The notes beneath the pieces are model-generated. The model was given only the letters and a program-made list of their open reading frames with translations. It was not told the DNA's origin and did not search any database. Of a stretch of 37,395 bases of DNA, positions 1 to 9,136 are shown in pieces. The stretch is taken from NCBI GenBank assembly GCA_902777275.1, contig CACYTI010000029.1, forward strand, positions 1 through 37,395, given 5' to 3'. Origin of the DNA: an uncultured Ruminococcus sp. Lineage in GTDB: Bacteria; Bacillota; Clostridia; Oscillospirales; Acutalibacteraceae. Both the position numbers and the translations under genes were made by a program. Position 1 is the first letter of the stretch, and each line of letters starts with the position of its first letter.

Positions 1-1
1 A

Positions 2-379
2 ATACAGAATCTCGACCGAACGCTGGCGGAATACCATTTCCTTCGTGACCACAATGTGGAATGCGCAGAGGATTTTGTAGCTTGCCGAAAGGAAATCGCT
101 GAGCAAATCAAGGCTTATGAAACCGAGCGACAGCATATCCGCAACCGAATCCGCAGAGCGAAAACACCCGAAGAAGATTATTCTCTAAAAGAACAATGCA
201 GAGAAATCACAAAGAAGCTAACACCCTTGCGCAAGCAGCTCATAATCTGCGGGCGCATTGAAAACAAAGTGCCTCGACTCCGTGCTTTGATCGAACAGGA
301 AAAGCAACTGGAGCAAGGCAGATACAAGTACAAATATTATCACCAAAATAAATCAAAACAAAGGAGTTATGAAAGATGA
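2..379 (+). CDS. C-terminal part of a relaxase/mobilization protein (partial)
   Basis: The frame is open from base 2, so the true start lies outside the window; the GTG at 56 is probably internal. The visible 125 residues are almost entirely charged helix with many Lys, Arg, Glu and Gln, and contain the stretch IRNRIRRAKTPEE. This resembles the helical tail that follows the nuclease domain in relaxases of Clostridia integrative elements. No catalytic residues are visible because the N-terminus is missing. The stop overlaps the ATG of the ParB-like gene by 4 bases, so the two were probably co-translated. The identification rests on tail character and on the neighbouring ParB, TnpW and recombinase genes. 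Confidence 0.55.
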   Translation: MQNLDRTLAEYHFLRDHNVECAEDFVACRKEIAEQIKAYETERQHIRNRIRRAKTPEEDYSLKEQCREITKKLTPLRKQLIICGRIENKVPRLRALIEQEKQLEQGRYKYKYYHQNKSKQRSYER

Positions 380-1232
380 CCAATATATCAATCAACAAAT
401 TACACAAATTCAGGGATCACCCTTATCAGGTGCTCGACAACGATGAGATGAACAGCTTAATCGAGAGCGTTCAGCAGCAGGGCATTATGACGCCGCTGAT
501 CGTTCGACCGTTGGAAAACACAACCGACGAGTATGGAATCATATCCGGACACCGCCGTTTTCGTGCGGCACAGAAGGCAGGGCTTGCAGAAGTTCCTGCC
601 TTTATTCGTCCCGTCAGCCGTGACGAAGCGGCGATTATGGTGGTGGACAGTAATCTTCACCGTGAGCATATCCTGCCCTCGGAAAAGGCGTTTGCTTACA
701 AGTTGAAAGCAGACGCGCTCAATCATCAAGGTAAGCGTAACGATCTAACTTCGGGACAAATTGTCTCAAAGTCAGACGATAGACGCACAACCGCAATTAT
801 TGGCGAAAAATCAGGCGAGAGTTATAAAACAGTTCAGCGCTATATCCGTTTGACTAACCTTATCCCGGAATTGCTTGAGTTGATGACGAGGGCAAAATCG
901 CCTTTTCCGTCGGTGTAGAATTGTCCTACCTCAGTGTTAATATGCAGTATTATTTGCTGGATATTATCGAGCGTGACGACTGCACGCCGTCCTATTCACA
1001 GGCGTTTCATATACACAAGGAAATGCACAACGGAACACTCACAATGCAATATGTTGACAAGCTGATGGCAACAGAGAAGCCTAATCAGCGTGAGATGCTG
1101 AAAATCCCTGCCGAGCGTGTGAGAGCCTTTGTGCCGAAGAACTACACAGACAAACAAGCCGAAGATTTTATTGTCAAGGCGGTCGAGTATTACAACAAAT
1201 ATCTGCGTCGCCTGCGTGACAGGGAGAGGTGA
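376..1232 (+). pseudogene. ParB/RepB-family nuclease-domain protein, frameshifted
   Basis: Residues 1-100 are a ParB N-terminal domain, with the GHRRFRAA motif near residue 58 and the NLHREHILPSEKA segment typical of the family; a helix-turn-helix region follows. Frame 1 ends at 918 (180 aa). The expected continuation (DEGKIAFSVGVELSYL) lies in another frame and runs to 1232. One missing base near 883-886 explains this, since GATGACGAGG would normally read GATGGACGAGG. The complete protein would be about 285 aa. In mobile elements such genes aid partition or element regulation. It is either a decaying element gene or a single-base sequence error. The start overlaps the relaxase stop. Confidence 0.8.
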
Positions 1233-1237
1233 GATAA

Positions 1238-1441
1238 ATGAAAACCGATATGAATGACCACACCAAGCAGTACCGTTTTATTGACGGACACCGCGTCGTT
1301 ATCTCTTTTTCAAAAGATACCAATACCGACTTATTCGGAAATATCAGGGGTATTTTGCTCACCTGCGCAGATACCTCGCACATTTGTCGGAGCAAACAAT
1401 CTGTTGATAAAATGATGGTATCAAATAAGGAGGCATCGTAA
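1238..1441 (+). CDS. tnpW: TnpW-like transposon-encoded small protein
   Basis: This is a 67-residue protein. The core YRFIDGHRVVISFSKDTN resembles the short TnpW family, which sits directly upstream of TnpX-type serine recombinases in Clostridia elements; the biochemical role of that family is not established. The stop codon overlaps the recombinase ATG as TAATG at 1439-1443, so translation is probably coupled. The C-terminal half (TCADTSHICRSKQ) is longer than the family core I remember. The name is based on the core pattern and the position. Confidence 0.5.
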   Translation: MKTDMNDHTKQYRFIDGHRVVISFSKDTNTDLFGNIRGILLTCADTSHICRSKQSVDKMMVSNKEAS

Positions 1442-3057
1442 TGGAGAAAAACAGAGTTTGCTGTTTGTACCGTGTTTCGACGGACAAGCAGGTGGATTAC
1501 GACAATAATAATGAAGCGGATATCCCAATGCAGCGCAAAGCCTGCCACCGCTTTGCTGACAAAATGGGCTGGACGATCGTCCACGAAGAACAAGAGGACG
1601 GCGTATCCGGTCACAAAATCCGTGCCGAAAACCGTGACAAAATACAGGCTATCAAAGAGCTTGCCCGCAAGGGCAAGTTCGATATCCTCCTCGTGTTTAT
1701 GTTTGAGCGTATCGGACGTATTGCCGATGAAACACCTTTTGTAGTAGAATGGTTCGTCAAAAACGATATTCAGGTCTGGAGCACGCAGGAGGGCGAACAG
1801 CGCTTTGATAATCATATTGACAAGCTGCTCAACTATATCCGATTCTGGCAGGCTGACGGTGAGAGCGAGAAAACATCTATCCGTACACGCACCAGTCTCG
1901 GTCAGATGGTAGAGGAAGGACACTATAAAGGCGGTAATGCCGCACTCGGTTATGAGCTTGTAAAAAGCGGCAGGCTGAATAAACGCAAGCACGAGCTTTA
2001 TGATTTGAAGGTCAAAGAGGAGGACGATGCTATTGTCCGCCTGATCTTTGATAAGTACACCAAAGAGGGATTGGGCGTTCAGAAAATCGCCAATTTTCTG
2101 AATAACGGCAGTTATTCCAATCCCACGGGCAACCGCTGGTCGTACAACACCATTCGCAACGTGCTACACAATCCGACTTACACCGGTTATCTGCGTAGCG
2201 GTGACAGCCGATCGCCGTTTATCCCTGAGTTGCAAATTATTTCGCAGGAGCAATTCGACAGAGCGCAGGAGATTCTGCGGCAGCGTGCCGACGTTCTGAA
2301 AAACACACCGCGTGTTCCATTGAATATGAAAGGCAATGCGCTGTTGTCCGGAAATGTGTTCTGCGGTCACTGCGGAGCGAGGCTGCACTTATCCACAGCG
2401 AACAAGTGCTACACCAAAGCCGACGGCACGAAGGTCAAGAAGCCCCGAGTTCGCTACGTCTGTTACGGCAAGACAAGAAAGATCACGAAGTGTGACGGTC
2501 AATCCGCCTATATGCAACATAAGCTCGACAGTATGGTAGAGAAAGTCGTAAAAGAAATCTTTGACCGTATTAAGGGCGTTCCCAAAAGCGCTATCATCAA
2601 CTCACGATACAAGGAGGAACTGACTGTCAGAAAAGCCAACCTCAAACGCACTCAGTCTGAGTATGCCAAATAGCTTGAAAAGCTGAACAAGCTCCGTGAG
2701 GAGGTTGTAAAGTCGATTCAGGGCGATAGTGCCTTTTCTCAATCTATGCTGGCAGGACTTGTCGAGGATTCCGAAAAGAAATGCGAATCGCTCAAAGTAC
2801 ATTGCGAAAAAGCAGAAACTGAGGTCGAATCTTCAAAGAACCTTATCAAAGACCTTAACGAACAATACGACGAAATCATTTCTTGGTCGAGCCTGTACGA
2901 CAGCGCTCCGATTGAAGCAAAGAAAATGATAGTCAATTCGATGATCAAACGCGTTGACGTTTACCGCAACTATGACCTGAACATCGAGCTGAATATGAAT
3001 ATCCGCCAGTTCTTCCTCGGGATGGAGGAAACAGAGAATATTCCGATTACGGCATAA
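1441..3057 (+). pseudogene. Large serine recombinase, copy 1, with an internal amber stop
   Basis: It begins with a resolvase catalytic domain (YRVSTDKQ; nucleophile Ser13, residues 1-150). A recombinase DNA-binding domain follows (about 165-290), then a zinc ribbon (CGHCG near 311 with later paired Cys), then a coiled-coil C-terminus. Codon 411 is TAG (2671-2673) where copy 2 has GAA. Beyond it the same frame stays open to 3057 and matches copy 2 to the final PITA. The intact length would be 538 aa, identical to copy 2. The 410-residue product would keep the catalytic, DNA-binding and zinc domains but lose the coiled coil that such enzymes need for synapsis. An AAGGAGG site precedes the ATG. 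Such enzymes excise and integrate TnpX-type elements. Confidence 0.9.
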
Positions 3058-3063
3058 AATTTA

Positions 3064-3100
3064 CCCGCCTGTTCACGTTACGTGAGCAGGCGGGGTTTTG
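3064..3100 (+). terminator. Rho-independent terminator of recombinase copy 1
   Basis: The arms CCCGCCTG and CAGGCGGG enclose an inner stem TCACG/CGTGA with loop TTA, followed by GTTTTG. It starts 6 bases after the recombinase stop. Equivalent hairpins follow copy 2 and the copy 3 relic, with paired base changes in the stem. Confidence 0.9.
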
Positions 3101-3137
3101 TTATAGTTAGCATTATAATCTGGTAAATCGGAATATA

Positions 3138-3338
3138 TTATTTTCTTCTAAGTTCTTTTATAAATCTCACGCTGACAACTATCATAATAGCTGCTAATGC
3201 ATCTGAAGCAATTAGCTGTCCAATCGCGGCCGCTGGAATTGGCTGTAATGGCCATGGTTCAATAAAACTGGCAAGGCACGCTCTAAATATCCAAACCATG
3301 GTAAGAAAGAAATAGAAATAAATTACTTCATGATTCAT
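3138..3338 (-). CDS. Small two-helix membrane protein, unknown function
   Basis: A 66-residue hydrophobic protein with one segment near residues 5-25 and another near 40-58, ending in the basic tail RFIKELRRK, which suggests a cytosolic C-terminus. I chose the ATG preceded by AAAAAGG at 8-base spacing; an ATG 11 codons upstream lacks a good ribosome site. It lies alone between the element's right end and a gene-poor stretch. I do not recognise a family. Confidence 0.5.
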   Translation of the reverse strand: MNHEVIYFYFFLTMVWIFRACLASFIEPWPLQPIPAAAIGQLIASDALAAIMIVVSVRFIKELRRK

Positions 3339-3769
3339 TGCAAAAGCCTTTTTACCCAACACAATCAACATTACGCTTACTATATTTTTTTAGGTAATCT
3401 TGTTATTACAGTTGAAATATATAGAATACAAAAACTTCTGTGATGTGCGTGACAAATGTGAGCGGAGCATGCGCAACAAAACCTATGCTCCGCTTTTTTT
3501 CTTCTGTTGGTATTCAGTGTAGACAAGCCATTCCTGAGGACGTGTGTGTGGTACGAGTGGTCATAACAGACTTATGAAAAATTCAGGTTTTATCGGCAGT
3601 TACACACATTTCTCGCTCGCATATTTGTGATTTGTTCAATTTCTTCCTATAAAATAAGCATAATATCAAGGAGAAAACGACAATGAGAATAGTATAACAG
3701 CCTGATTAGATTAAAAAATAATCTGTTGTTACAAGGAAAGTATACCGACAGTGTTGATGAATGCTTGGT
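3339..3769. other. Gene-free interval with one terminator-like hairpin
   Basis: I see no convincing reading frame here. A hairpin at 3461-3494 (AGCGGAGCAT paired with ATGCTCCGCT) runs into seven T on the plus strand and would terminate rightward transcription. No gene is visible directly upstream of it on that strand, so it may end an unannotated short RNA or be a remnant of a lost gene. Confidence 0.5.
3461..3500 (+). terminator. Rho-independent terminator without an obvious upstream gene
   Basis: A perfect 10-bp stem with a 14-base loop is followed by TTTTTTT. Confidence 0.7.
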
Positions 3770-4579
3770 TCAAAACGCTTCTCTGCACGTCAGAAATATA
3801 TGCAGAAGATCCTTGAAGATCATCGCCCATGCGCTTTCGTGGTGCGGCTGATCGGGGAGGATATTTACCTTTAGCTTTTCTTTAGGATAGAATTCGGATA
3901 TCGCTTCAACGACAGTCTTTGTACTCTCGCAGATCTCCTGCTCCATTCTGTCATTCGCGCCGCTGTATATGTAGAGATAAGGCTTGATCTCCCCAACCGT
4001 TTCCTTTGTCCAGTGGATAACGTTTTTGGTATACAGCATCGGAAATGTCGGAGAAAAAACGCCTGCCATGCAGAACTTATCGGGGTGGCTGAGAGAAGTG
4101 AAATACGCCTGCAAGCCTCCCGAGGAGCTGCCGCAGAAGGCGGTGTTCTCTCTGCCTGTCAGAACGGGAAACCGTTTTTCGATTTCCGGCATCACCGTGT
4201 TTACAACGAAATCATCAAACGCTTCACCTTCGGGAGCCATCATTTTTCTGATATGCTCGGGCATATCGTCAGGGAATTTGATCGCGCCCATGCTTTTGGG
4301 CGTCAGTTCCTTTGCCCGTTGAACGGGACTTTCGTCGTTATGGATACCGACAATGATTGCCGCCTTACCGCTGCTTTCACGTTCCTCTTTTACGGCTTCG
4401 CGCGTATACCAACAGCCGAATTGACGCGGACGATTATCCTCAAACAAATTCTGTCCGTCCGTCATATAGATAACGGGCAGCAATTCTTCGTCGCTGTGTT
4501 CGGGAACAAACACACGGACGGTTTTTGTTTTGGTTCCGAGATAAGCCAATTCCAATGTAATCAGTTTTTCGCTGTTCAT
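3770..4579 (-). CDS. Alpha/beta-hydrolase, esterase D / enterochelin-esterase type
   Basis: A 269-residue cytosolic hydrolase with the putative-esterase fold. The nucleophile elbow is GSSSGG with Ser152, the acid is Asp210 in SGANDRMEQ, and the base is His246 or His247 in PHHESAW. The N-terminal VFVPEHSDEELLPVIYMTDGQ is the strand and oxyanion region common in ferulate, enterochelin and S-formylglutathione esterases. There is no signal peptide. The ATG overlaps the stop of the MutS-like gene as TAATG, so it is the last gene of an operon led by the XRE regulator. The substrate cannot be read from the sequence. Confidence 0.85.
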   Translation of the reverse strand: MNSEKLITLELAYLGTKTKTVRVFVPEHSDEELLPVIYMTDGQNLFEDNRPRQFGCWYTREAVKEERESSGKAAIIVGIHNDESPVQRAKELTPKSMGAIKFPDDMPEHIRKMMAPEGEAFDDFVVNTVMPEIEKRFPVLTGRENTAFCGSSSGGLQAYFTSLSHPDKFCMAGVFSPTFPMLYTKNVIHWTKETVGEIKPYLYIYSGANDRMEQEICESTKTVVEAISEFYPKEKLKVNILPDQPHHESAWAMIFKDLLHIFLTCREAF

Positions 4580-6210
4580 TATGATCTCCTTTCAACGGTC
4601 ATCTTCATCAGCTGACTGTATGTCACTCCGTACTTTTCGGCGATGTCTCTGGCGTAGCTGATACCGTCGGGCGGCGCGCAGTACACCTTGTAGGAACGAC
4701 GTCCTTCGTGGATACCCGTCACCAGCGAGGCGACCTTGATTTTTCCGTCCGGGGCGTTGATTTCCTCTAAATTCATCGCAAGCTCGTGCATATGCGTATT
4801 AAAAATCGTTCTCGCGCCGAGGCTTCTCATTGCCTTGACCACGTCCTTTGCTATATATAGTCCCTCCGTGAACGAGGTCGTCGCAAGGGATTCGTTGAAG
4901 AGCAGAAGGCTGTTCTCCGTTGAAAGAGAGAAAATCTCACTGATTCTCTTGGATTCCTCGCCTAAACGACCGAGGTTGACGGTCTGGTTTTCGTCAGCGG
5001 GAAAATGAGTGAAGACATTATCGCAGGGAGACAGGCTGAGCGCTTCGCATGGAACATACAAGCCGTTTTGCGCTAATAAAACGATCAAGCCTACCGCCTG
5101 CGTAAAGGTCGTTTTTCCGCCCCTATTAGGTCCGGTCATAATATAGATCCCGTGTTCCTTTGAAAACTCAAAGTCATTTTTTACAACGTCAAGCTGTGAG
5201 CCGTCGAGGATTTGAATTGCCAGCTTAAGATTATACAAACCCTTTGCTGAGAGCTTGCCGCTGCCTTCATCAAGGATCTGCGGCTTTGTCATCGGCAGTC
5301 CGCTCTTTATTACCTGTTCACAGAACTCCGCCCATCTGATATAAAACGTAAAATCGGGGATCAGTCTGGTCAGGCTGTAGCCGCTGATATTGACATACTG
5401 AGACAGCTTGCTTTTCAGGTGCTTCACGTTGGTCGAGAGCATATCGGACACCTCTCGGCTGAGATTCTGCATCAGCGGATTGTCCGCTCCGGTCGCTCCG
5501 GAAGAACGTATCTTTGACATACCGTTAAAGTTACCGTTGCTTTTGCCGTCCAGCAAGCCGCCGAGCTGAGAGAGAAATCCGATAAAGTTGTCAAAGGCGT
5601 TTGAGTGGTCAAATCTCTTTTTGTTGATGGAAACGATGCCGACCTCGACCGGACGCATGGTTTCGTCAAGATTAACGCCGAGCGTAATGCTCTGTATCTG
5701 GGAGGTCTCCGTTATCAGCTCTTTTATGTCAGCCTTAAGATATTCAAAGCCGCTGTCGTTGTAAACGGAAGCGACATAATCCTTCAGCTGCTTCAAACCA
5801 TCGGATCTGACGTCGATCTCTTTCAGCGCGGAATAGATCTCTTCGATGCAGCCGATATAAACATCAAGCTCCTGCAGACGGTTTATCAATTGCCAAATCG
5901 GCGCGACAGAGTCGTCGTTAAAGCTCCGTCCAAGTGTTTTGAGATAATCAAGCCGGTCGAGCGAGTCTCTGATTTTATCCTTGAAAGACGGAAAATTGAT
6001 AAAGTCATCAAAAATATCACTGCGGTAGCGGATCACCTCGGGGCAGCTTTCAAGCCCCGTCATCATACGCTTGATGAGGTTTTTCTCATATTCGTTCTTG
6101 GCGACATGAGAAAGAATGTATTCCAGCGACAAATCATTGCAGGCGGTCTCACTTATTTTTTGAAACCCGGGCGCTGTTCCCTGCGGATACAGCAGATTGA
6201 ATTCGTTCAT
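4579..6210 (-). CDS. MutS-related DNA-binding ATPase (MutS domain V protein)
   Basis: A 543-residue protein. The C-terminal third is a MutS-type ABC ATPase: Walker A GPNRGGKTT near residues 357-365, then the ENQ segment (PADENQTVNLGRLGEES), then a Walker B region LLLFNESLATTS. Canonical MutS has Asp-Glu there; here it is Asn-Glu. The N-terminal mismatch-recognition domains are missing and the remainder is helical lever-like sequence, so it is not the housekeeping MutS. I chose the ATG at 6210 because AAGGAG stands 9 bases upstream; the frame is open further but without a ribosome site. It is translationally coupled to the esterase downstream. The role is unknown. Confidence 0.8.
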   Translation of the reverse strand: MNEFNLLYPQGTAPGFQKISETACNDLSLEYILSHVAKNEYEKNLIKRMMTGLESCPEVIRYRSDIFDDFINFPSFKDKIRDSLDRLDYLKTLGRSFNDDSVAPIWQLINRLQELDVYIGCIEEIYSALKEIDVRSDGLKQLKDYVASVYNDSGFEYLKADIKELITETSQIQSITLGVNLDETMRPVEVGIVSINKKRFDHSNAFDNFIGFLSQLGGLLDGKSNGNFNGMSKIRSSGATGADNPLMQNLSREVSDMLSTNVKHLKSKLSQYVNISGYSLTRLIPDFTFYIRWAEFCEQVIKSGLPMTKPQILDEGSGKLSAKGLYNLKLAIQILDGSQLDVVKNDFEFSKEHGIYIMTGPNRGGKTTFTQAVGLIVLLAQNGLYVPCEALSLSPCDNVFTHFPADENQTVNLGRLGEESKRISEIFSLSTENSLLLFNESLATTSFTEGLYIAKDVVKAMRSLGARTIFNTHMHELAMNLEEINAPDGKIKVASLVTGIHEGRRSYKVYCAPPDGISYARDIAEKYGVTYSQLMKMTVERRS

Positions 6211-6314
6211 TGCTCTCAACTCCTTACACATATATTGTAAGGCACAGAAGCGAGGATAACAAGCAACGCGTGCCGGCTTTGCGCAACGACCGGGACTGCA
6301 AGTCAACGGGCAGT

Positions 6315-7157
6315 TTATAAAAATGGCTTTTTCCGGTCAAATGTGCCGAAGAAGGGGCGTGGATTATTCTTTGCTATTTCGTCTGCAAAGCAGAGCAGCG
6401 GAACGGCAAATCCCTCCGGTCGTACCGAGTAGGAGCTCATTTCGCCGTCGGCGGTAGCAATCATAGTTCGGATAACAAGATGATTGTCGCAAAGTCGCCT
6501 CATTATTTTTTCAACCTCGATATGGTTGTATCCCGTGTGCTTGCAAATCAGAGAAACAGCGACCGGCATATGCGGAAGCGAATAGAGATAACAAATGATA
6601 TTTAGGGTCTTTTCATCCGCAAAAACGGCAAACACCTTTTTCAGCTCGGAAATGTTCTCAAAATGCGGCATAATGCTTTTGCCCGCAGACTCCGCCATCA
6701 GAAAGAAGTGCGAAAAATCAGGCGACATACGGGTCAGAGCGATACCGCTGTCATTGATCAGCTTGGCAAAGTAGTCCGCCGACTTCCCGCTTTCCGTAAA
6801 GGTGCGGTCGATAAACATATCCATAAAAAAATCATCAATTGCCGACGCTTCGCCCGACAACCCAATCTCGATCGCCCAGCAAATGCCGAAGGCGTAACGA
6901 TACGCGTCCTCCTGCTGCATTTTGCACAGCTTTTTTGCAAGCTGAACCGCCAAGCTGAGTTCCTCGCGCCCGTAAAGCGCGTCAACGCTGACGCCGAGAG
7001 CGTCTGCAATCAAGGGCAGTATTTCTGCGTCGGGCGTACTGCCCCGCTCCCATTTCGACACTGCCTGCGTTGTAACGCCTATCATTCTTCCGACCTGTTC
7101 CTGAGTAAGGCCGTTCTCCATACGGTACTTTTTGATTTGTTGTCCTATAATACTCAT
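6315..7157 (-). CDS. XRE-family transcriptional regulator with C-terminal winged-helix-like domain
   Basis: Residues 1-63 form a Cro/C1-type helix-turn-helix (GLTQEQVGRMIGVTTQAVSK) and the linker ends in VSVDALYG. Residues 170-270 look like a second small DNA-binding or dimer domain (ICKHTGYNHIEVEKIMRRL), suggesting an ArsR-like reader. The ATG at 7157 has GGAGG 7 bases upstream; a TTG two codons earlier is less likely. It is first in an operon with the MutS-like ATPase (104 bp downstream) and the esterase, so it probably controls them. The inducer is unknown. Confidence 0.8.
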   Translation of the reverse strand: MSIIGQQIKKYRMENGLTQEQVGRMIGVTTQAVSKWERGSTPDAEILPLIADALGVSVDALYGREELSLAVQLAKKLCKMQQEDAYRYAFGICWAIEIGLSGEASAIDDFFMDMFIDRTFTESGKSADYFAKLINDSGIALTRMSPDFSHFFLMAESAGKSIMPHFENISELKKVFAVFADEKTLNIICYLYSLPHMPVAVSLICKHTGYNHIEVEKIMRRLCDNHLVIRTMIATADGEMSSYSVRPEGFAVPLLCFADEIAKNNPRPFFGTFDRKKPFL

Positions 7158-7186
7158 AATCAACCCTCCGTTGATTTTCTGATTCT

Positions 7187-7215
7187 ATTGTAGCAAATCA
7201 TACGGCGTTTGTCTA
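7187..7215 (-). promoter_or_regulatory. Sigma-A-type promoter for the XRE-MutS-esterase operon
   Basis: Reading leftward, TAGACA (7210-7215) is separated by 17 bp from TACAAT (7187-7192), about 30 bp upstream of the XRE start. Confidence 0.6.
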
Positions 7216-7329
7216 TATGCACTATACCGCGCTATGTCTGTCAATAGTAATATCGCTCTGAATTATTGCAATTATTTAGTGCTTATGATAGAATTGATTA
7301 TACAGAAAACAGTCTCGGAGTCTTAAGCT

Positions 7330-8538
7330 ATGTATCTGAAAAACGGTCTTATCAAATTTTTAAAAGTGAAAAATGTGATTTTATTAATTCTTGGTGTATT
7401 TCTTGTATCGAGCTCCGTGGCAATCATAACGCAGTTGATCGTCGGTTACTTTGGTGACTGGTTCACGATTCTTCACGCCCGTGCTTTCCCCGAATCGGTT
7501 TTCCTTATCATCATCGGGATCGTATTGATCGTTTGCTCCAGAATATCACGAAGACTGATCAACGACGCTGTCTTTTTCTCCGGATATTTTGAAGGCGACC
7601 TGAACGGATATGTCGATTTTGCGGAGCTTGCCGAGGTGACGGGCAAAACGACCGAGCAGATCAGAAGCCGCGTCGGACTCGTGCGTCCGCTTTATATGAA
7701 GAATTTCAGGATAATCAAAACCGTCAACTATCGCTATCCCGAGATCATCGAGCTTTACAGCAAAACAATTACCTGCTCCTGCCGGAGCTGCGGCGGTTGG
7801 ATGGAAAAGCGCGTGTACTTTGAAGGTATGTGTCCGTATTGCGGAAGCTCTGACCTGACTGCGCAGGTCGTATCGGGACAGAGGCTTTACTTCATCAACA
7901 ACAACACCAACCGCAAGCCGAACAACCCTGCCTATTATGAAGGCTCGTCCTTGCAGGCAAAGCGTATCGGTTACGCTGTCGGCTTTGGTATTGAGCTGTT
8001 CTTTTTCCTGATTTTTCTGATCGTGTTTTTGACGATGGTGAACAATTACAATAACGAGCCGTATTTCAGAGATATGTTGGGACGCGGCATCACTTCATAC
8101 AGTTTGTTCCAATCAGAGCTTCTCAACGCAATCATCCTTTTCGCGTTTGCGCTCGCCGCGATAGTTGTGACAGCTCCTATAACCGTTGTGCGAATGATAA
8201 CTATCGAATCCTCACAGCGTTACGCAAGGGATTTTGCGCGCTTTCCAAGACCGTTTTTGACCTTGCAGGACCTTGACCGGATACAAAAGGCAAAGAATCC
8301 TGACAGCGGCGTTACTCCCGAAGCGCAGTACAAGCATATCGTCGGCGCCGTCAAGGAAGGCTATCTGCGCGGGTGTTCTCCCGAAAAGCACGGCGGCGTG
8401 CTGCGGATCGCCCTTGCAAAACAAATCGTAAAAGATCGCTGCCCCGGCTGCGGCGCGCCGATCGTCGGAGCAGTCACCGAAAGCTACTGCTGCCGTTACT
8501 GCGGAAGATGGATAACGGGCGTTATACGAAAAAAATGA
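7330..8538 (+). CDS. Membrane protein with two zinc-ribbon modules, unknown function
   Basis: A 402-residue protein. There are hydrophobic helices near residues 18-38 and 53-73, then a soluble segment with a helix-turn-helix-like stretch (FAELAEVTGKTTEQIRSRVG), then a first zinc ribbon (CSCRSCGGW...CPYCGSSDL, about 149-177). Two more helices lie near 215-238 and 260-285, and a second zinc ribbon near the end (CPGCGAP...CCRYCGRW). Both ribbons keep paired CxxC motifs. CGGAG lies 9 bases before the ATG. It is divergent from the XRE operon. I do not recognise a named family; the layout suggests a membrane-bound sensor or scaffold with cytosolic zinc fingers. Confidence 0.75.
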   Translation: MYLKNGLIKFLKVKNVILLILGVFLVSSSVAIITQLIVGYFGDWFTILHARAFPESVFLIIIGIVLIVCSRISRRLINDAVFFSGYFEGDLNGYVDFAELAEVTGKTTEQIRSRVGLVRPLYMKNFRIIKTVNYRYPEIIELYSKTITCSCRSCGGWMEKRVYFEGMCPYCGSSDLTAQVVSGQRLYFINNNTNRKPNNPAYYEGSSLQAKRIGYAVGFGIELFFFLIFLIVFLTMVNNYNNEPYFRDMLGRGITSYSLFQSELLNAIILFAFALAAIVVTAPITVVRMITIESSQRYARDFARFPRPFLTLQDLDRIQKAKNPDSGVTPEAQYKHIVGAVKEGYLRGCSPEKHGGVLRIALAKQIVKDRCPGCGAPIVGAVTESYCCRYCGRWITGVIRKK

Positions 8539-8558
8539 TAAATATGCAAAATGCAAAA

Positions 8559-8588
8559 GGTCGGCTCAAAATAATAGAGCCGGCCTTT
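8559..8588 (+). terminator. Rho-independent terminator of the zinc-ribbon gene
   Basis: GGTCGGCTC pairs with GAGCCGGCC (one G-T pair) across an 8-9 base loop, followed by TTTT. It lies between convergent genes and may serve both. Confidence 0.85.
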
Positions 8589-8600
8589 TATCATTCGATT

Positions 8601-8921
8601 TTATTTTGCTTTTGAATCGCCCGGGTCGGCTGAATTGTACAGCACCTTGCAGGGCTTGTCCTTCATTTTTGCAACGTGACCGCTGTTGTATGAAACGCCT
8701 GTTTTAGCTCTGCGGTATGTCGTACCGTTTACCGTGTGTTCATAGACGGGATAGCGCATATTTCCACCCGCGTGCGCGGTGTTAAAGCCGATATACGCCT
8801 CAACCTGAATGCCGTCAGTCGGAGCAGTGCCGCCCGATTCATTAAAACGTCTGCCGTCGATCACACCCTCGCCGGTATATCTTCCCTGACATTCACTGTC
8901 ATACTTTTTCCTGCCAAACAT
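8601..8921 (-). CDS. Small soluble protein, DUF3592-like, unknown function
   Basis: A 106-residue protein without a membrane segment. The middle (RYPVYEHTVNGTTYRRAKTG) and the CKVLYNSADP segment recall the beta-rich domain of DUF3592 proteins, which usually also carry membrane helices absent here. GGAGG lies 6 bases upstream of the ATG. It follows a truncated gene by 26 bp and is probably the surviving end of an operon whose promoter was removed by recombinase copy 2. The family link is tentative. Confidence 0.55.
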   Translation of the reverse strand: MFGRKKYDSECQGRYTGEGVIDGRRFNESGGTAPTDGIQVEAYIGFNTAHAGGNMRYPVYEHTVNGTTYRRAKTGVSYNSGHVAKMKDKPCKVLYNSADPGDSKAK

Positions 8922-8947
8922 TTTTTACCTCCGTTGGATTTTTCTAA

Positions 8948-9133
8948 TTATATACTTTTGCGAGCGCTGTAAGCGTCTTTAATGAATTGCTCCACACGCT
9001 CGTTTTCATCTTTGCCGAAGTGTTCGGCAATGAATCTTTTATTGTATTTTTTACTGTTTTTATCAAAGGTATAGGTCGTATTTGCACGCCGCCCCTTTGC
9101 GATTTCGCCGCTGTGGTTGTGATAAAGAAAATC
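8948..9133 (-). pseudogene. 3' fragment of a gene cut off by recombinase copy 2
   Basis: The last about 60 residues are a well-formed charged protein end (KNSKKYNKRFIAEHFG, then ERVEQFIKDAY, stop at 8948). To its right the same frame runs into the antisense strand of recombinase copy 2, which is not homologous coding. No in-frame start or ribosome site exists on its own side. The N-terminal half does not reappear after the recombinase (10800-10865). I do not recognise the family. It looks like the upstream partner of the 106-residue gene. Confidence 0.55.
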
Positions 9134-9136
9134 ATA

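Noticed and set aside
4013-4615. A 200-codon rightward frame opposite the esterase
   Set aside because: Shadow; the esterase strand has a complete catalytic triad and operon coupling.
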